Source: an uncultured Lachnospiraceae bacterium (GTDB lineage Bacteria; Bacillota; Clostridia; Lachnospirales; Lachnospiraceae). From it: DNA of 5,214 nucleotides. The position numbers and the translations under genes are program-made. Shown here piece by piece: positions 1-5,214 of this stretch; position 1 is the stretch's first letter; every line of letters begins with the position of its first letter. A model generated the notes under the pieces. The model was given only the letters and a program-made list of their open reading frames with translations, was not told the origin of the DNA and made no database searches. The stretch lies in contig CADCRB010000255.1 of assembly GCA_902803745.1 (NCBI GenBank), forward strand, positions 1 to 5,214, in the 5' to 3' direction.

Positions 1-217
1 ATTGATCATCGAGACACCAGTCTCCGACCTCTTCATCATCTTCAGCTCCGCCGGCAACCGCAGCGAGCATATCATCATCAAGCTTTATTGAAACATCCTC
101 GAGAAGTGAAAGTGCTTCTTTCTTTGATTTTGCGTTCTTGAGTGCTTCGATCGTCCCCGGATCGAGTTTACTCATAATCTCTTCCTTGAACATCTTCAAA
201 GCATCGTTTTTATCCAT
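1..217 (-). CDS. Double-glycine-leader peptide, putative RiPP/bacteriocin-like precursor (3' end cut by window edge)
   Basis: Seventy-two codons are visible and the frame is still open at the left edge, so the C-terminus is missing. The peptide begins MDKNDALKMFKEE and has a charged, helix-prone N-terminal half; residues 27-40 (NAKSKKEALSLLED) resemble the conserved part of Nif11-type leaders. Residues 46-57 (LDDDMLAAVAGG) match the acidic-hydrophobic stretch ending in Gly-Gly that C39-peptidase exporters cut in lanthipeptide, Nif11/NHLP and class II bacteriocin precursors. After Gly57 the visible core is AEDDEEVGDWCLDDQ: strongly acidic, with one Trp-Cys pair. The ATG at 217 is supported by AAAGGAGG five bases upstream. 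The gene follows the broken ldh on the same strand, after about 90 bases with its own promoter-like sequence. No modifying enzyme or transporter is in view, so the product class is unknown. The leader is seen directly; the RiPP role is inferred from family knowledge. It could also be an unmodified secreted peptide. Confidence 0.72.
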   Translation of the reverse strand, partial: MDKNDALKMFKEEIMSKLDPGTIEALKNAKSKKEALSLLEDVSIKLDDDMLAAVAGGAEDDEEVGDWCLDDQ

Positions 218-221
218 GGGA

Positions 222-250
222 GCCTCCTTTTTTATGTCCTGCTTATAGCA
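222..250 (-). promoter_or_regulatory. Extended -10 promoter-like element and strong ribosome binding site of the double-glycine peptide
   Basis: On the minus strand TGCTATAAG (250 to 242) matches an extended -10 element (TGn plus TATAAT with one mismatch). No good -35 hexamer lies 16-18 bases upstream, as is common for extended -10 promoters. Transcription would start near 235. The 5' leader then holds AAAGGAGG (230-223), five bases before the ATG at 217. The ribosome binding site is near perfect; the promoter is a pattern match only. Confidence 0.45.
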
Positions 251-272
251 TTAATAATGGTTTTATCATTGT

Positions 273-311
273 TGATTTGAGTTTAGCATAATCATAGCGG
301 GAACTCAATCA
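273..311. repeat. Imperfect inverted repeat over the ldh stop codon
   Basis: TGATTTGAGTT (273-283) pairs with AACTCAATCA (302-311), giving ten base pairs with one bulged T around an 18-base loop. The repeat includes the terminal TGA of ldh. Neither strand has a T-run after the stem, so it is not a canonical intrinsic terminator. It could be an mRNA 3'-end stabiliser, a weak terminator or chance. Confidence 0.35.
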
Positions 312-1259
312 CAGTACCTCTTCTGCGACTTTGCGAAGGGTGTCGGCTGAGGCTTTGAGGGCTGCTATCTCATCATCGCTTAGGGAGATGGGGACTGTCC
401 CTTCTACTCCGCTCCTCCCGACTACAGCAGGCATGCTGATCGTGATATCGGATATGCCGTAGTTGTCATGCTGAAGGCTGGATACCGGAAGGATTGATTT
501 CTCATCCCGGACTATGGCTTCAAGTATCCGTCTTACGGACATGGCTATGCCGTAATAGGTCGCGCCCTTCTTCTCGATTATCTCATAAGCGCTGTTCTTC
601 ACGTTCTCGGCTATGCGCTTCATGGAATTGATATGGTCGAAGTGTCCGCGGAGCTCGCAGAAATCATTCAGGGGCACGCCTTATACATTGGCGCTGGACC
701 ATACAGCTATCTCGCTGTCCCCATGTTCGCCTATGATGAAGGCGTGCACTGACCGGGAATCAACGCTTAAGTGCTCGCCCAAAAGGTATTTCAGCCTTGC
801 CGTATCAAGCACCGTGCCGGAACCGAACACCCTGTTCTCGGGAAACCCGGAAAGCTTCAGCGCCGCGTGCGTCAGTATATCCACTGGATTTGCAACGATA
901 AGAAGGATGCCCTCCTTATTATATTCGGCTATCTGGGGGATTACGGACCTGAATATGCCGACATTCTTCTTCACAAGATCAAGCCTTGTCTCTCCGGGCT
1001 TCTGTCCCGCCCCTGCAGTGACCACCACTACAGCAGCATCAGCGATATCCTTATACTCTCCTGCATATATCTGCATAGGCTTCGCAAACGGAAGACCATG
1101 ACTGATATCCAGCGCCTCCCCGGATGCCTTGTCATTATTGGCATCGATCAGAACCATCTCAGAGAAAAGGCCGCTCTCCATTATCGCAAACGCCGATGCC
1201 GAGCCTACAAATCCGCAGCCGACCACTGCAACCTTACGGTCATTTACAGTACATCCCAT
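309..1259 (-). pseudogene. ldh: L-lactate dehydrogenase, interrupted by an in-frame TAA
   Basis: The family catalyses NADH-dependent reduction of pyruvate to L-lactate in the cytoplasm. One frame of 316 codons, the usual length for bacterial L-LDH, is continuous apart from TAA at codon 193 (683-681). Before the stop: Rossmann motif GCGFVG (residues 14-19); AGAGQKPGETR, where Gln86 marks lactate rather than malate specificity and Arg92 is the mobile-loop arginine; Asn124; LDTAR with substrate-binding Arg155; and GEHGDSE with catalytic His179. His172 matches the allosteric fructose-1,6-bisphosphate histidine, while Lys157 replaces the usual arginine. After the stop: GVPLNDFCE, the KGATYYGIA segment and the C-terminal helix. 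The ATG at 1259 has GGGAGG eight bases upstream. A chain ending at 192 would lack the C-terminal third, so it is probably inactive; the second part could start only at GTG 677, without a convincing ribosome binding site. Otherwise conserved sequence suggests a recent mutation or a sequencing error. Confidence 0.85.
681..683 (-). other. Premature in-frame TAA within ldh
   Basis: The minus strand reads AGC GCC AAT GTA TAA GGC GTG CCC CTG, that is SSANV-stop-GVPL. Family members usually read through this point as WS-x-A-N-[VI]-x-G-[VI]-P with no gap, so the stop occupies one normal residue and nothing has been inserted or lost. A single substitution from a sense codon such as TCA, GAA, CAA or AAA would explain it. 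The chemoreceptor gene also ends in TAA, so TAA is an ordinary stop in this organism. Confidence 0.9.
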
Positions 1260-1267
1260 AAATTTTT

Positions 1268-1321
1268 CCTCCCTTGTTTATGTCAAAACCACATATCAGG
1301 CCTGCTCATGAAAGTATTATG
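1268..1321 (-). promoter_or_regulatory. ldh: Possible -10 element and ribosome binding site of ldh
   Basis: On the minus strand CATAAT (1321-1316) matches the -10 consensus at five of six bases; the hexamer 17 bases upstream (TTACTG) is a poor -35. The leader contains GGGAGG (1273-1268), eight bases before the ATG at 1259. The ribosome binding site is convincing; the promoter is tentative. A TTGACA at about 1289-1284 is too close to the start codon to be the -35 of this gene. Confidence 0.35.
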
Positions 1322-1339
1322 AACAAATCCAATTCCATC

Positions 1340-1354
1340 AGTAATAATATTACT
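1340..1354. repeat. Short AT-rich inverted repeat between the ligase-like gene and ldh
   Basis: AGTAAT (1340-1345) and ATTACT (1349-1354) form a perfect six-base inverted repeat with a three-base centre. It starts within ten bases of the ligase-like stop codon on the transcript and lies upstream of the possible ldh -10. It could be an operator, or a weak 3' hairpin of the upstream gene; the stem is too AT-rich and has no T-run for a proper terminator. It does not match the Rex consensus (TTGTGAA-type arms). Confidence 0.25.
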
Positions 1355-1360
1355 ACGTTT

Positions 1361-3016
1361 TCATGCAATGTCCACGCCTTTATATCCTGAGCGTATGATC
1401 TGCTCTCCTATTCCCATCACCACAAAAATATAAGGTGTACAGACAAACTGCTGAAAAGAGACAAGATTATGTGACATATATGCCGCTATGCAGCAGGCCG
1501 CAGCGATAACATAAGGTGTTTCATCTCTGTGCATTGCATATCTGAAAAATGAAGAAATGAATATTCCAATATACGCTATACCGCCTATGATCCCAAAATT
1601 AACAAAAGCTGTCAGCCATTCATTATGGGCATTTGTTGCTACCGATCTGATCGCTGCCTTTATCTGTCTTGATTCGTACTTATCTACCACACTGTAAAAC
1701 TGATCGGCCCCGGCACCGAATATCACCTTCAAAGGCTCCTCCTGCCACTCCCGGATCATTGAGACTACGGCATCATGCCATAGCGCCCCTCTTTTACTTC
1801 CCCATAGCATATTAAAGAAAAGCAATGTGCTGTGCGAAGTAAGTCTCTTCGGAAAAACATTATTTGTATTAAGAATGATGTAAATGATAAGGATCACAGC
1901 GCCGGAAATAAGCATCCAGATGTATATTACCGGAATCCTTCTCATACGCTTTACCGCCTCATTTTTCTTACCCTGATCCTTCGTACTGACGTAAAGATAC
2001 AGCAGGAGCAAAAGAATGATAGGTATACACATATACGGACTGTGTACCATAAACCGTGAAATATCAGCTATGCTGCTTGCCTTCTTACCCCTGAAAACCC
2101 TGACAAATCCCACAATCCTCCAGGTGATAAGGATATCCAGCATCATTCTGCACCAGGCTTCCAGTCTTTCGGGCTCTTCAAAGGACCAGATAAATAAGAT
2201 CGATGTCATAGCCAGTAATCCCAGATAAGCACTGTCGGAATTCTGAGTAACTATGCTTGCCGAGCTGATGATAAGATGAATAAATGCGATCCAGTATAGC
2301 CTTTTCGACCGGTCAAAATACCATACAATAAAAGCACTGACAGTGAGCATCAGAGTGTTGTATGAGGAGAACCAGTTTATATTGCCTATGGTAGACAGCA
2401 TTAAAGTAGAAAGGGATTTACCGGTATAGAGACCGAACACATTGATATCAAGCTTTTGCAGGATCTCTATGATAAACACTCCTGCAGAGGATATGAGTGA
2501 AGCATAGATCATAAGCTCAAGCTCATAGAGATCAAAAAATCTGGATATAATAAAATACAGCATCACAAAAAGAACCTGTGAAGCAAGTCCCATGTTCCAG
2601 GTGGGATATCCCCAGAGCAGCTCTCCTTTATTTGACGAAACGATCGTAGACAGTATAAGGGATATGGCATAGGCCAGCACGAAGATATCCGGGATCGACA
2701 GCTTAATCTCTTTAATAAATGCTAAAAGACTCTTTTTGCTGTCATGCAGATATTTGACTGTTCCGGCTGTAAAAAGAAGGATAACTATGGGAATAAGAGC
2801 CGGTATGGCAATGACACCAAAGTTTATATAATATGATATAGCCGTAAGGAACTGATACTTGACGTGGGAGGTTGAAGAATACCCCCGCTTTACCATAAAG
2901 GGATAGATACAGATCAGAAGTATGAGATATACATCCGTAACCCATCTTAAAGTCCTTAGATAAGCATTCGAATGCCTGAATTCAGTAGAATTATCTTTCT
3001 TTATCTTTCTTGCCAT
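1361..3016 (-). CDS. O-antigen ligase/polymerase-like (Wzy_C-type) polytopic membrane protein
   Basis: The 551-residue protein has about twelve to thirteen hydrophobic segments, near residues 26-43, 56-83, 109-127, 142-160, 165-187, 205-231, 241-256, 262-278, 328-346, 361-382, 470-492, 502-518 and 522-540. Family signs are GNINWFSSYN (211-220), TQNSDSAYLGL (257-267), RGALWHD (409-415), FGAGADQFYSVV (433-444) and AHNEWLTAFVNFGIIGGI (463-480). The last is the typical His-Asn motif closing the large extracytoplasmic loop before a membrane helix; His464 is the expected key residue. The family (WaaL, Wzy, PglL-type) moves or polymerises lipid-linked glycans on the outer membrane face. In a Gram-positive the target might be a capsule, wall polysaccharide or protein; the substrate cannot be read from sequence. 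The ATG at 3016 overlaps the sortase stop as TGATG and has no good ribosome binding site, which points to translational coupling. No glycosyltransferase or flippase gene is adjacent. Confidence 0.82.
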   Translation of the reverse strand: MARKIKKDNSTEFRHSNAYLRTLRWVTDVYLILLICIYPFMVKRGYSSTSHVKYQFLTAISYYINFGVIAIPALIPIVILLFTAGTVKYLHDSKKSLLAFIKEIKLSIPDIFVLAYAISLILSTIVSSNKGELLWGYPTWNMGLASQVLFVMLYFIISRFFDLYELELMIYASLISSAGVFIIEILQKLDINVFGLYTGKSLSTLMLSTIGNINWFSSYNTLMLTVSAFIVWYFDRSKRLYWIAFIHLIISSASIVTQNSDSAYLGLLAMTSILFIWSFEEPERLEAWCRMMLDILITWRIVGFVRVFRGKKASSIADISRFMVHSPYMCIPIILLLLLYLYVSTKDQGKKNEAVKRMRRIPVIYIWMLISGAVILIIYIILNTNNVFPKRLTSHSTLLFFNMLWGSKRGALWHDAVVSMIREWQEEPLKVIFGAGADQFYSVVDKYESRQIKAAIRSVATNAHNEWLTAFVNFGIIGGIAYIGIFISSFFRYAMHRDETPYVIAAACCIAAYMSHNLVSFQQFVCTPYIFVVMGIGEQIIRSGYKGVDIA

Positions 3017-3825
3017 CAGTATCCAATAAGCTTGGCAACTACCACGAATCTTCCGTTGTCCTGCTCATAGTCGCAGGTCGAAAGCGTGATGAGCCTGTCG
3101 CCCCACTGCGCATCGACACCTGTATCATACATGGACAGGGCTTTCATATTATTAATTCCTGCCATGAAGTCCTTCTCATTATCGGGGTCGATAAAGTCAT
3201 AGTACCTGAACCCTATGTCGGTATCCGTATATACCTTCGACTCGAAGACCGCCAGTATCTGCCATGTTCCAGTCTCATATATACTGTTGAATCTGATATA
3301 GGGGTGGTCTTTGTAGAAACTTTCGGATTTATACTTGTCGAGGTCACCAAACATGGCCCCGCTCCGCATATGATGTCCATAGATGATAAGATTGACAGTA
3401 GGCTTTATGACATCACATCTGTCATCCATAAACAACGATCCGTTCTTATCCTCCTGCTGATCAAAATTATGATCAAGATAATAATTACTGTCGCCGTTTA
3501 CAGACTGCATTACAGGATAATTGACCTTTGTCCCGTCTATTGTTATCCATCCGATGATATTCTGATTTTTATCAAGCAAAGGTTCGAAATCAGAAAGAAC
3601 GTAAAGCACTCTCTGCCCCTCTTCCTCATCTTCACCATCAGCTGTGACAGCTTCCGCATCAGTTGAGGGATTACCTCCGGGCGCAGAGTTGCTCGCTCCT
3701 ATCCTTGTAGAAAGAGCGGATACATCGTTTTCAGTCCTCTTAAGGTCATAATAATACCATCCTACATAACCAAAGCATCCCAAGGCTATAAGTAGAAAAA
3801 TAATCCTGACGATATTTCTCTTCAT
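3016..3825 (-). CDS. srtB: Class B sortase (cysteine transpeptidase)
   Basis: Sortases cleave a C-terminal sorting motif on secreted proteins and join them to peptidoglycan at the outer membrane face. This 269-residue protein has an N-terminal signal anchor (about residues 5-26), a variable acidic linker (45-70) and a catalytic domain from about 73. The catalytic residues are visible: His151 in IIYGHHMRSGAMFGDLDKY, Cys251 in ITLSTCDYEQDNGRF, and Arg259. The YGHxM-x-G-x-MFG-x-L form and the long helical insert before the cysteine (about 208-240) favour class B over A, C or D. The ATG at 3825 is the only sensible start because the anchor begins at once, yet no AGGAGG precedes it. Its TGA shares one base with the start of the ligase-like gene. 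The upstream chemoreceptor is separated by a terminator, so the pair is probably its own transcription unit. No LPxTG- or NPxTx-type substrate gene is in the window. Confidence 0.93.
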   Translation of the reverse strand: MKRNIVRIIFLLIALGCFGYVGWYYYDLKRTENDVSALSTRIGASNSAPGGNPSTDAEAVTADGEDEEEGQRVLYVLSDFEPLLDKNQNIIGWITIDGTKVNYPVMQSVNGDSNYYLDHNFDQQEDKNGSLFMDDRCDVIKPTVNLIIYGHHMRSGAMFGDLDKYKSESFYKDHPYIRFNSIYETGTWQILAVFESKVYTDTDIGFRYYDFIDPDNEKDFMAGINNMKALSMYDTGVDAQWGDRLITLSTCDYEQDNGRFVVVAKLIGY

Positions 3826-3833
3826 AATATCCG

Positions 3834-3839
3834 ATTATA
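3834..3839 (-). promoter_or_regulatory. Perfect -10 hexamer immediately before the sortase start
   Basis: TATAAT (3839-3834, minus strand) lies eight bases before the ATG at 3825. Used as a -10 box it would start transcription at or within a base or two of the ATG, giving a leaderless mRNA, which agrees with the missing ribosome binding site. A recognisable -35 is lacking: the hexamer 17 bases upstream is TGTACG, inside the terminator stem. AT-rich sequence after a terminator can produce such a match by chance. Confidence 0.3.
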
Positions 3840-3841
3840 AT

Positions 3842-3883
3842 AAAAAACGGCCGCCTCGTACAGAAGCACATAGAGACAGCCGT
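3842..3883 (-). terminator. Intrinsic terminator of the chemoreceptor gene
   Basis: On the minus strand ACGGCTGTCTC (3883-3873) pairs with GAGGCGGCCGT (3857-3847): eleven consecutive pairs, two of them G-U, around a 15-base loop. Six T residues follow (3847-3842, sharing the last stem base). It lies 27 bases past the chemoreceptor stop codon. The plus strand has no T-run right after the stem, so the orientation is clear. Confidence 0.85.
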
Positions 3884-3909
3884 GTACCCTCCATTTTTAG
3901 TTTGTATTA

Positions 3910-5058
3910 TTACCCTGCTGCTCTAAGTTCCGAGACCATGGTGCTGATCTCAGCCATCAGCGTCTGGAAATTAGCAATAAGCTCCACATTTCTGGTGCTT
4001 ATCTCAGCAGCCTCCTTTGTTGATGCAGATATCTGCTCAGATGAGGCGGAAAGTGAAGAAACATTATCGGCGATCCCACTGTTAGCGCCTTCCAGATTCT
4101 CCACAAGCTCATTGATCCTTCGGGCATCCTTGTCAAGCGTGGATACTCCATCACAGACAGCTTCAAACTGACCGGATGCCAAAGCTGCTGCCTCTTTCTG
4201 GTTTCCGGCTATCTCAACGCTCTGGTCAGCTTTCATCGCCACATCATCGGCATCATGAGTAAGGCCATCAAGCACGGAAGTAATCTTCTCAGTTGCATCC
4301 TTGGTCTGCTCGGCAAGAGCTCTTATCTCATCAGCTACCACTGCAAAGCCTCTTCCTGCCTCTCCTGCTCTTGCTGCCTCTATGGAAGCATTAAGTGCCA
4401 GCAGATTGGTCTGGGAAGTGATGGCGAGTATCAGATCATTTATCTCCCTCACCTCTTCCGATTTATCCTTTAGACTCATGACAGAGCTCTTCATCTGACT
4501 TCCAAAGTCGATCGCCTGGTCTACCTGATCTGAAAGCTGTTTCACGGCATCAGCGCCTTTCTCCGCAGCATCCCTTGTATCGGCAGTGCTCTCCATTATG
4601 GTACGGGACTTCTCTCCCGTATCGGATATGATCTCCTGTATATCCTGAGTCTGTGATGACTGTGAGCTTATGGCATCCTTATTCGCATTGATACCTTCAG
4701 AAATACCCGTGAGCGAATCATTGATCCCCTCTGATTCTCCAAGGATCTCAGACAATGACTCTTCGGCCTTAACAATATCCTCATTCACTCCCCTGGCCAC
4801 TTCTGAAATACGCGCAATATTTATCTTATTTCTCTCGTTCTCTGCCGTAGTCTCGCCAAGAGTCTTCTCAAGGTCAGTCACATATTTCCAGCAAATATAG
4901 CACAGTGCTGACGCGGTAAAGGCTATGAGCACTCCCATAATGATATTAAGTACCGGTGCAGCTGCTCCAAAGATATTTGCTATTATGATCGTCAATGTAC
5001 ATATTCCCTGTATGATAAATAAGACCGCAGCAGTCTTTTTATTGACCAGAAACTCCAT
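3910..5058 (-). CDS. Methyl-accepting chemotaxis protein with two membrane helices and no extracytoplasmic sensor domain
   Basis: Chemoreceptors control CheA kinase through CheW and so steer flagellar rotation. This 382-residue protein has two adjacent membrane helices (about residues 10-30 and 34-57) joined by only three or so residues, then a long coiled-coil cytoplasmic domain to the C-terminus. The signalling tip is unmistakable at about 206-248: INDLILAITSQTNLLALNAS, EAARAGEAGRGFAVV, and DEIRALAEQT. SSEQISASTKEA (339-350) resembles the C-terminal methylation helix. No HAMP domain is evident, and the C-terminus (SELRAAG) lacks an NWETF-type CheR tether. With no ectodomain it may sense a cytoplasmic or membrane-derived cue, or work through a partner; that is inference. 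The ATG at 5058 is preferred to an upstream in-frame GTG at 5079 because AGGAGG sits five bases before it. It is transcribed alone, ending at the 3842-3883 terminator. Confidence 0.93.
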   Translation of the reverse strand: MEFLVNKKTAAVLFIIQGICTLTIIIANIFGAAAPVLNIIMGVLIAFTASALCYICWKYVTDLEKTLGETTAENERNKINIARISEVARGVNEDIVKAEESLSEILGESEGINDSLTGISEGINANKDAISSQSSQTQDIQEIISDTGEKSRTIMESTADTRDAAEKGADAVKQLSDQVDQAIDFGSQMKSSVMSLKDKSEEVREINDLILAITSQTNLLALNASIEAARAGEAGRGFAVVADEIRALAEQTKDATEKITSVLDGLTHDADDVAMKADQSVEIAGNQKEAAALASGQFEAVCDGVSTLDKDARRINELVENLEGANSGIADNVSSLSASSEQISASTKEAAEISTRNVELIANFQTLMAEISTMVSELRAAG

Positions 5059-5063
5059 TTCCC

Positions 5064-5069
5064 CCTCCT
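5064..5069 (-). promoter_or_regulatory. Ribosome binding site that decides the chemoreceptor start
   Basis: A perfect AGGAGG (5069-5064), within GAGGAGGGGG, is five bases from the ATG at 5058. The longer reading from GTG 5079 would translate this site as part of the protein and has no comparable signal upstream, so the seven extra residues are rejected. Confidence 0.85.
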
Positions 5070-5078
5070 CAATTAACA

Positions 5079-5092
5079 CAGATTAATATCTG
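5079..5092. repeat. Short inverted repeat upstream of the chemoreceptor
   Basis: CAGAT (5079-5083) and ATCTG (5088-5092) are a perfect five-base inverted repeat around TAAT, about 20 bases before the chemoreceptor start. On the minus strand it overlaps GATATTAAT, the best -10-like stretch for a promoter close to the gene, so it could be an operator. It is short enough to be chance. Confidence 0.2.
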
Positions 5093-5130
5093 ATCAGTCC
5101 ATAAAGCAACTGATATAAAGCAGCATAAAT

Positions 5131-5166
5131 AAAAAAGTTTCGGTATCTATTTCGAAATACCGAAAC
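5131..5166 (-). terminator. Intrinsic terminator or attenuator upstream of the chemoreceptor
   Basis: GTTTCGGTAT (5166-5157 complement on the minus strand) and ATACCGAAAC form a perfect ten-base stem around a ten-base loop, with the second arm ending at 5137, followed directly by TTTTTT (5136-5131). The T-run occurs on the minus strand only. It either ends a gene lying beyond 5214 or conditionally terminates a leader transcript heading into the chemoreceptor. Confidence 0.8.
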
Positions 5167-5173
5167 CTATCAT
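5147..5173 (-). CDS. Possible eight-residue leader peptide overlapping the terminator stem
   Basis: An ATG at 5173, nine bases after GGGGAGG (5189-5183), opens a nine-codon frame reading MIGFGISK and then TAG. Its codons 3-6 cover the whole first arm of the 5137-5166 hairpin and the stop lies at the end of the loop. A ribosome here would keep the terminator from folding, as in translation-linked attenuation. The ribosome binding site and overlap are seen; translation and regulation are inference, and the peptide resembles nothing I recognise. Confidence 0.25.
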   Translation of the reverse strand: MIGFGISK

Positions 5174-5197
5174 ATAACAAAACCTCCCCGGATGTCT

Positions 5198-5203
5198 ACT
5201 ATA
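5198..5203 (-). promoter_or_regulatory. Possible -10 element of the leader transcript
   Basis: TATAGT (5203-5198, minus strand) matches the -10 consensus at five of six bases and would start transcription near 5191, just before GGGGAGG. The matching -35 would lie outside the window, so the promoter cannot be judged further. Confidence 0.25.
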
Positions 5204-5214
5204 TTTTGTGGTTA

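Noticed and set aside
309..677. A separate 122-residue protein starting at GTG 677
   Set aside because: It is the C-terminal third of lactate dehydrogenase in the same frame as the upstream part; it has no convincing ribosome binding site and no stand-alone function.
681..683. Programmed recoding or an altered genetic code at the ldh TAA
   Set aside because: TAA is not a selenocysteine codon, no specific readthrough signal is visible, and TAA ends the chemoreceptor normally.
1284..1289. TTGACA as the -35 box of ldh
   Set aside because: A -10 at normal spacing would fall at the start codon, leaving the good GGGAGG site outside the mRNA.
613..1322. Two overlapping plus-strand open frames of 162 and 183 codons opposite ldh
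   Set aside because: They lie antisense to a clearly conserved enzyme, resemble no family and have no ribosome binding site; they are shadows of ldh codon use.
3010..3666. A 218-codon plus-strand open frame opposite the sortase
   Set aside because: It is antisense to a sortase with all catalytic motifs intact, and its composition is that of a reverse-complement shadow.
5059..5079. Chemoreceptor start at GTG 5079
   Set aside because: The seven extra residues would be encoded by the AGGAGGGGG ribosome binding site of the ATG at 5058.

Overview
The window looks like chromosomal DNA from a motile, anaerobic low-to-mid-GC Gram-positive bacterium of the Clostridia, most likely a Lachnospiraceae member (Butyrivibrio/Roseburia-like). 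The grounds are a class B sortase, an L-lactate dehydrogenase of fermentative Firmicutes type, a chemoreceptor, strong AGGAGG ribosome binding sites, and a small peptide with a double-glycine leader. The placement is inference from gene content; no rRNA or other taxonomic marker is present.

Every gene lies on the minus strand, so transcription runs from high to low coordinates. From the right edge these are: (i) a possible leader region (5131-5203) with a -10-like hexamer, a tiny SD-led ORF and a perfect hairpin followed by a T-run; (ii) a methyl-accepting chemotaxis protein with two membrane helices and almost no extracytoplasmic loop (3910-5058), closed by a good intrinsic terminator (3842-3883); (iii) a class B sortase (3016-3825) whose stop codon overlaps by one base the start of (iv) a 551-residue O-antigen ligase/polymerase-like membrane protein (1361-3016); (v) a full-length L-lactate dehydrogenase reading frame (309-1259) split at codon 193 by an in-frame TAA; (vi) the first 72 codons of a peptide with a Nif11/lanthipeptide-like leader ending in AVAGG (1-217), running off the left edge.

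The only convincing operon is sortase plus ligase-like protein. A cell-wall transpeptidase and a glycopolymer-transfer-type membrane enzyme made in a coupled way suggests a shared cell-surface job, but no sortase substrate is visible here. The lactate dehydrogenase and the double-glycine peptide each have their own ribosome binding site and possible promoter, and they look functionally unrelated. The items most worth following are the double-glycine peptide (possible RiPP or bacteriocin precursor, with any modification and export genes left of the window), the sortase-ligase pair, and the nonsense codon in an otherwise intact ldh. No gene-free stretch exceeds about 160 bases; no tRNA, rRNA, CRISPR array, insertion sequence or phage gene was seen.
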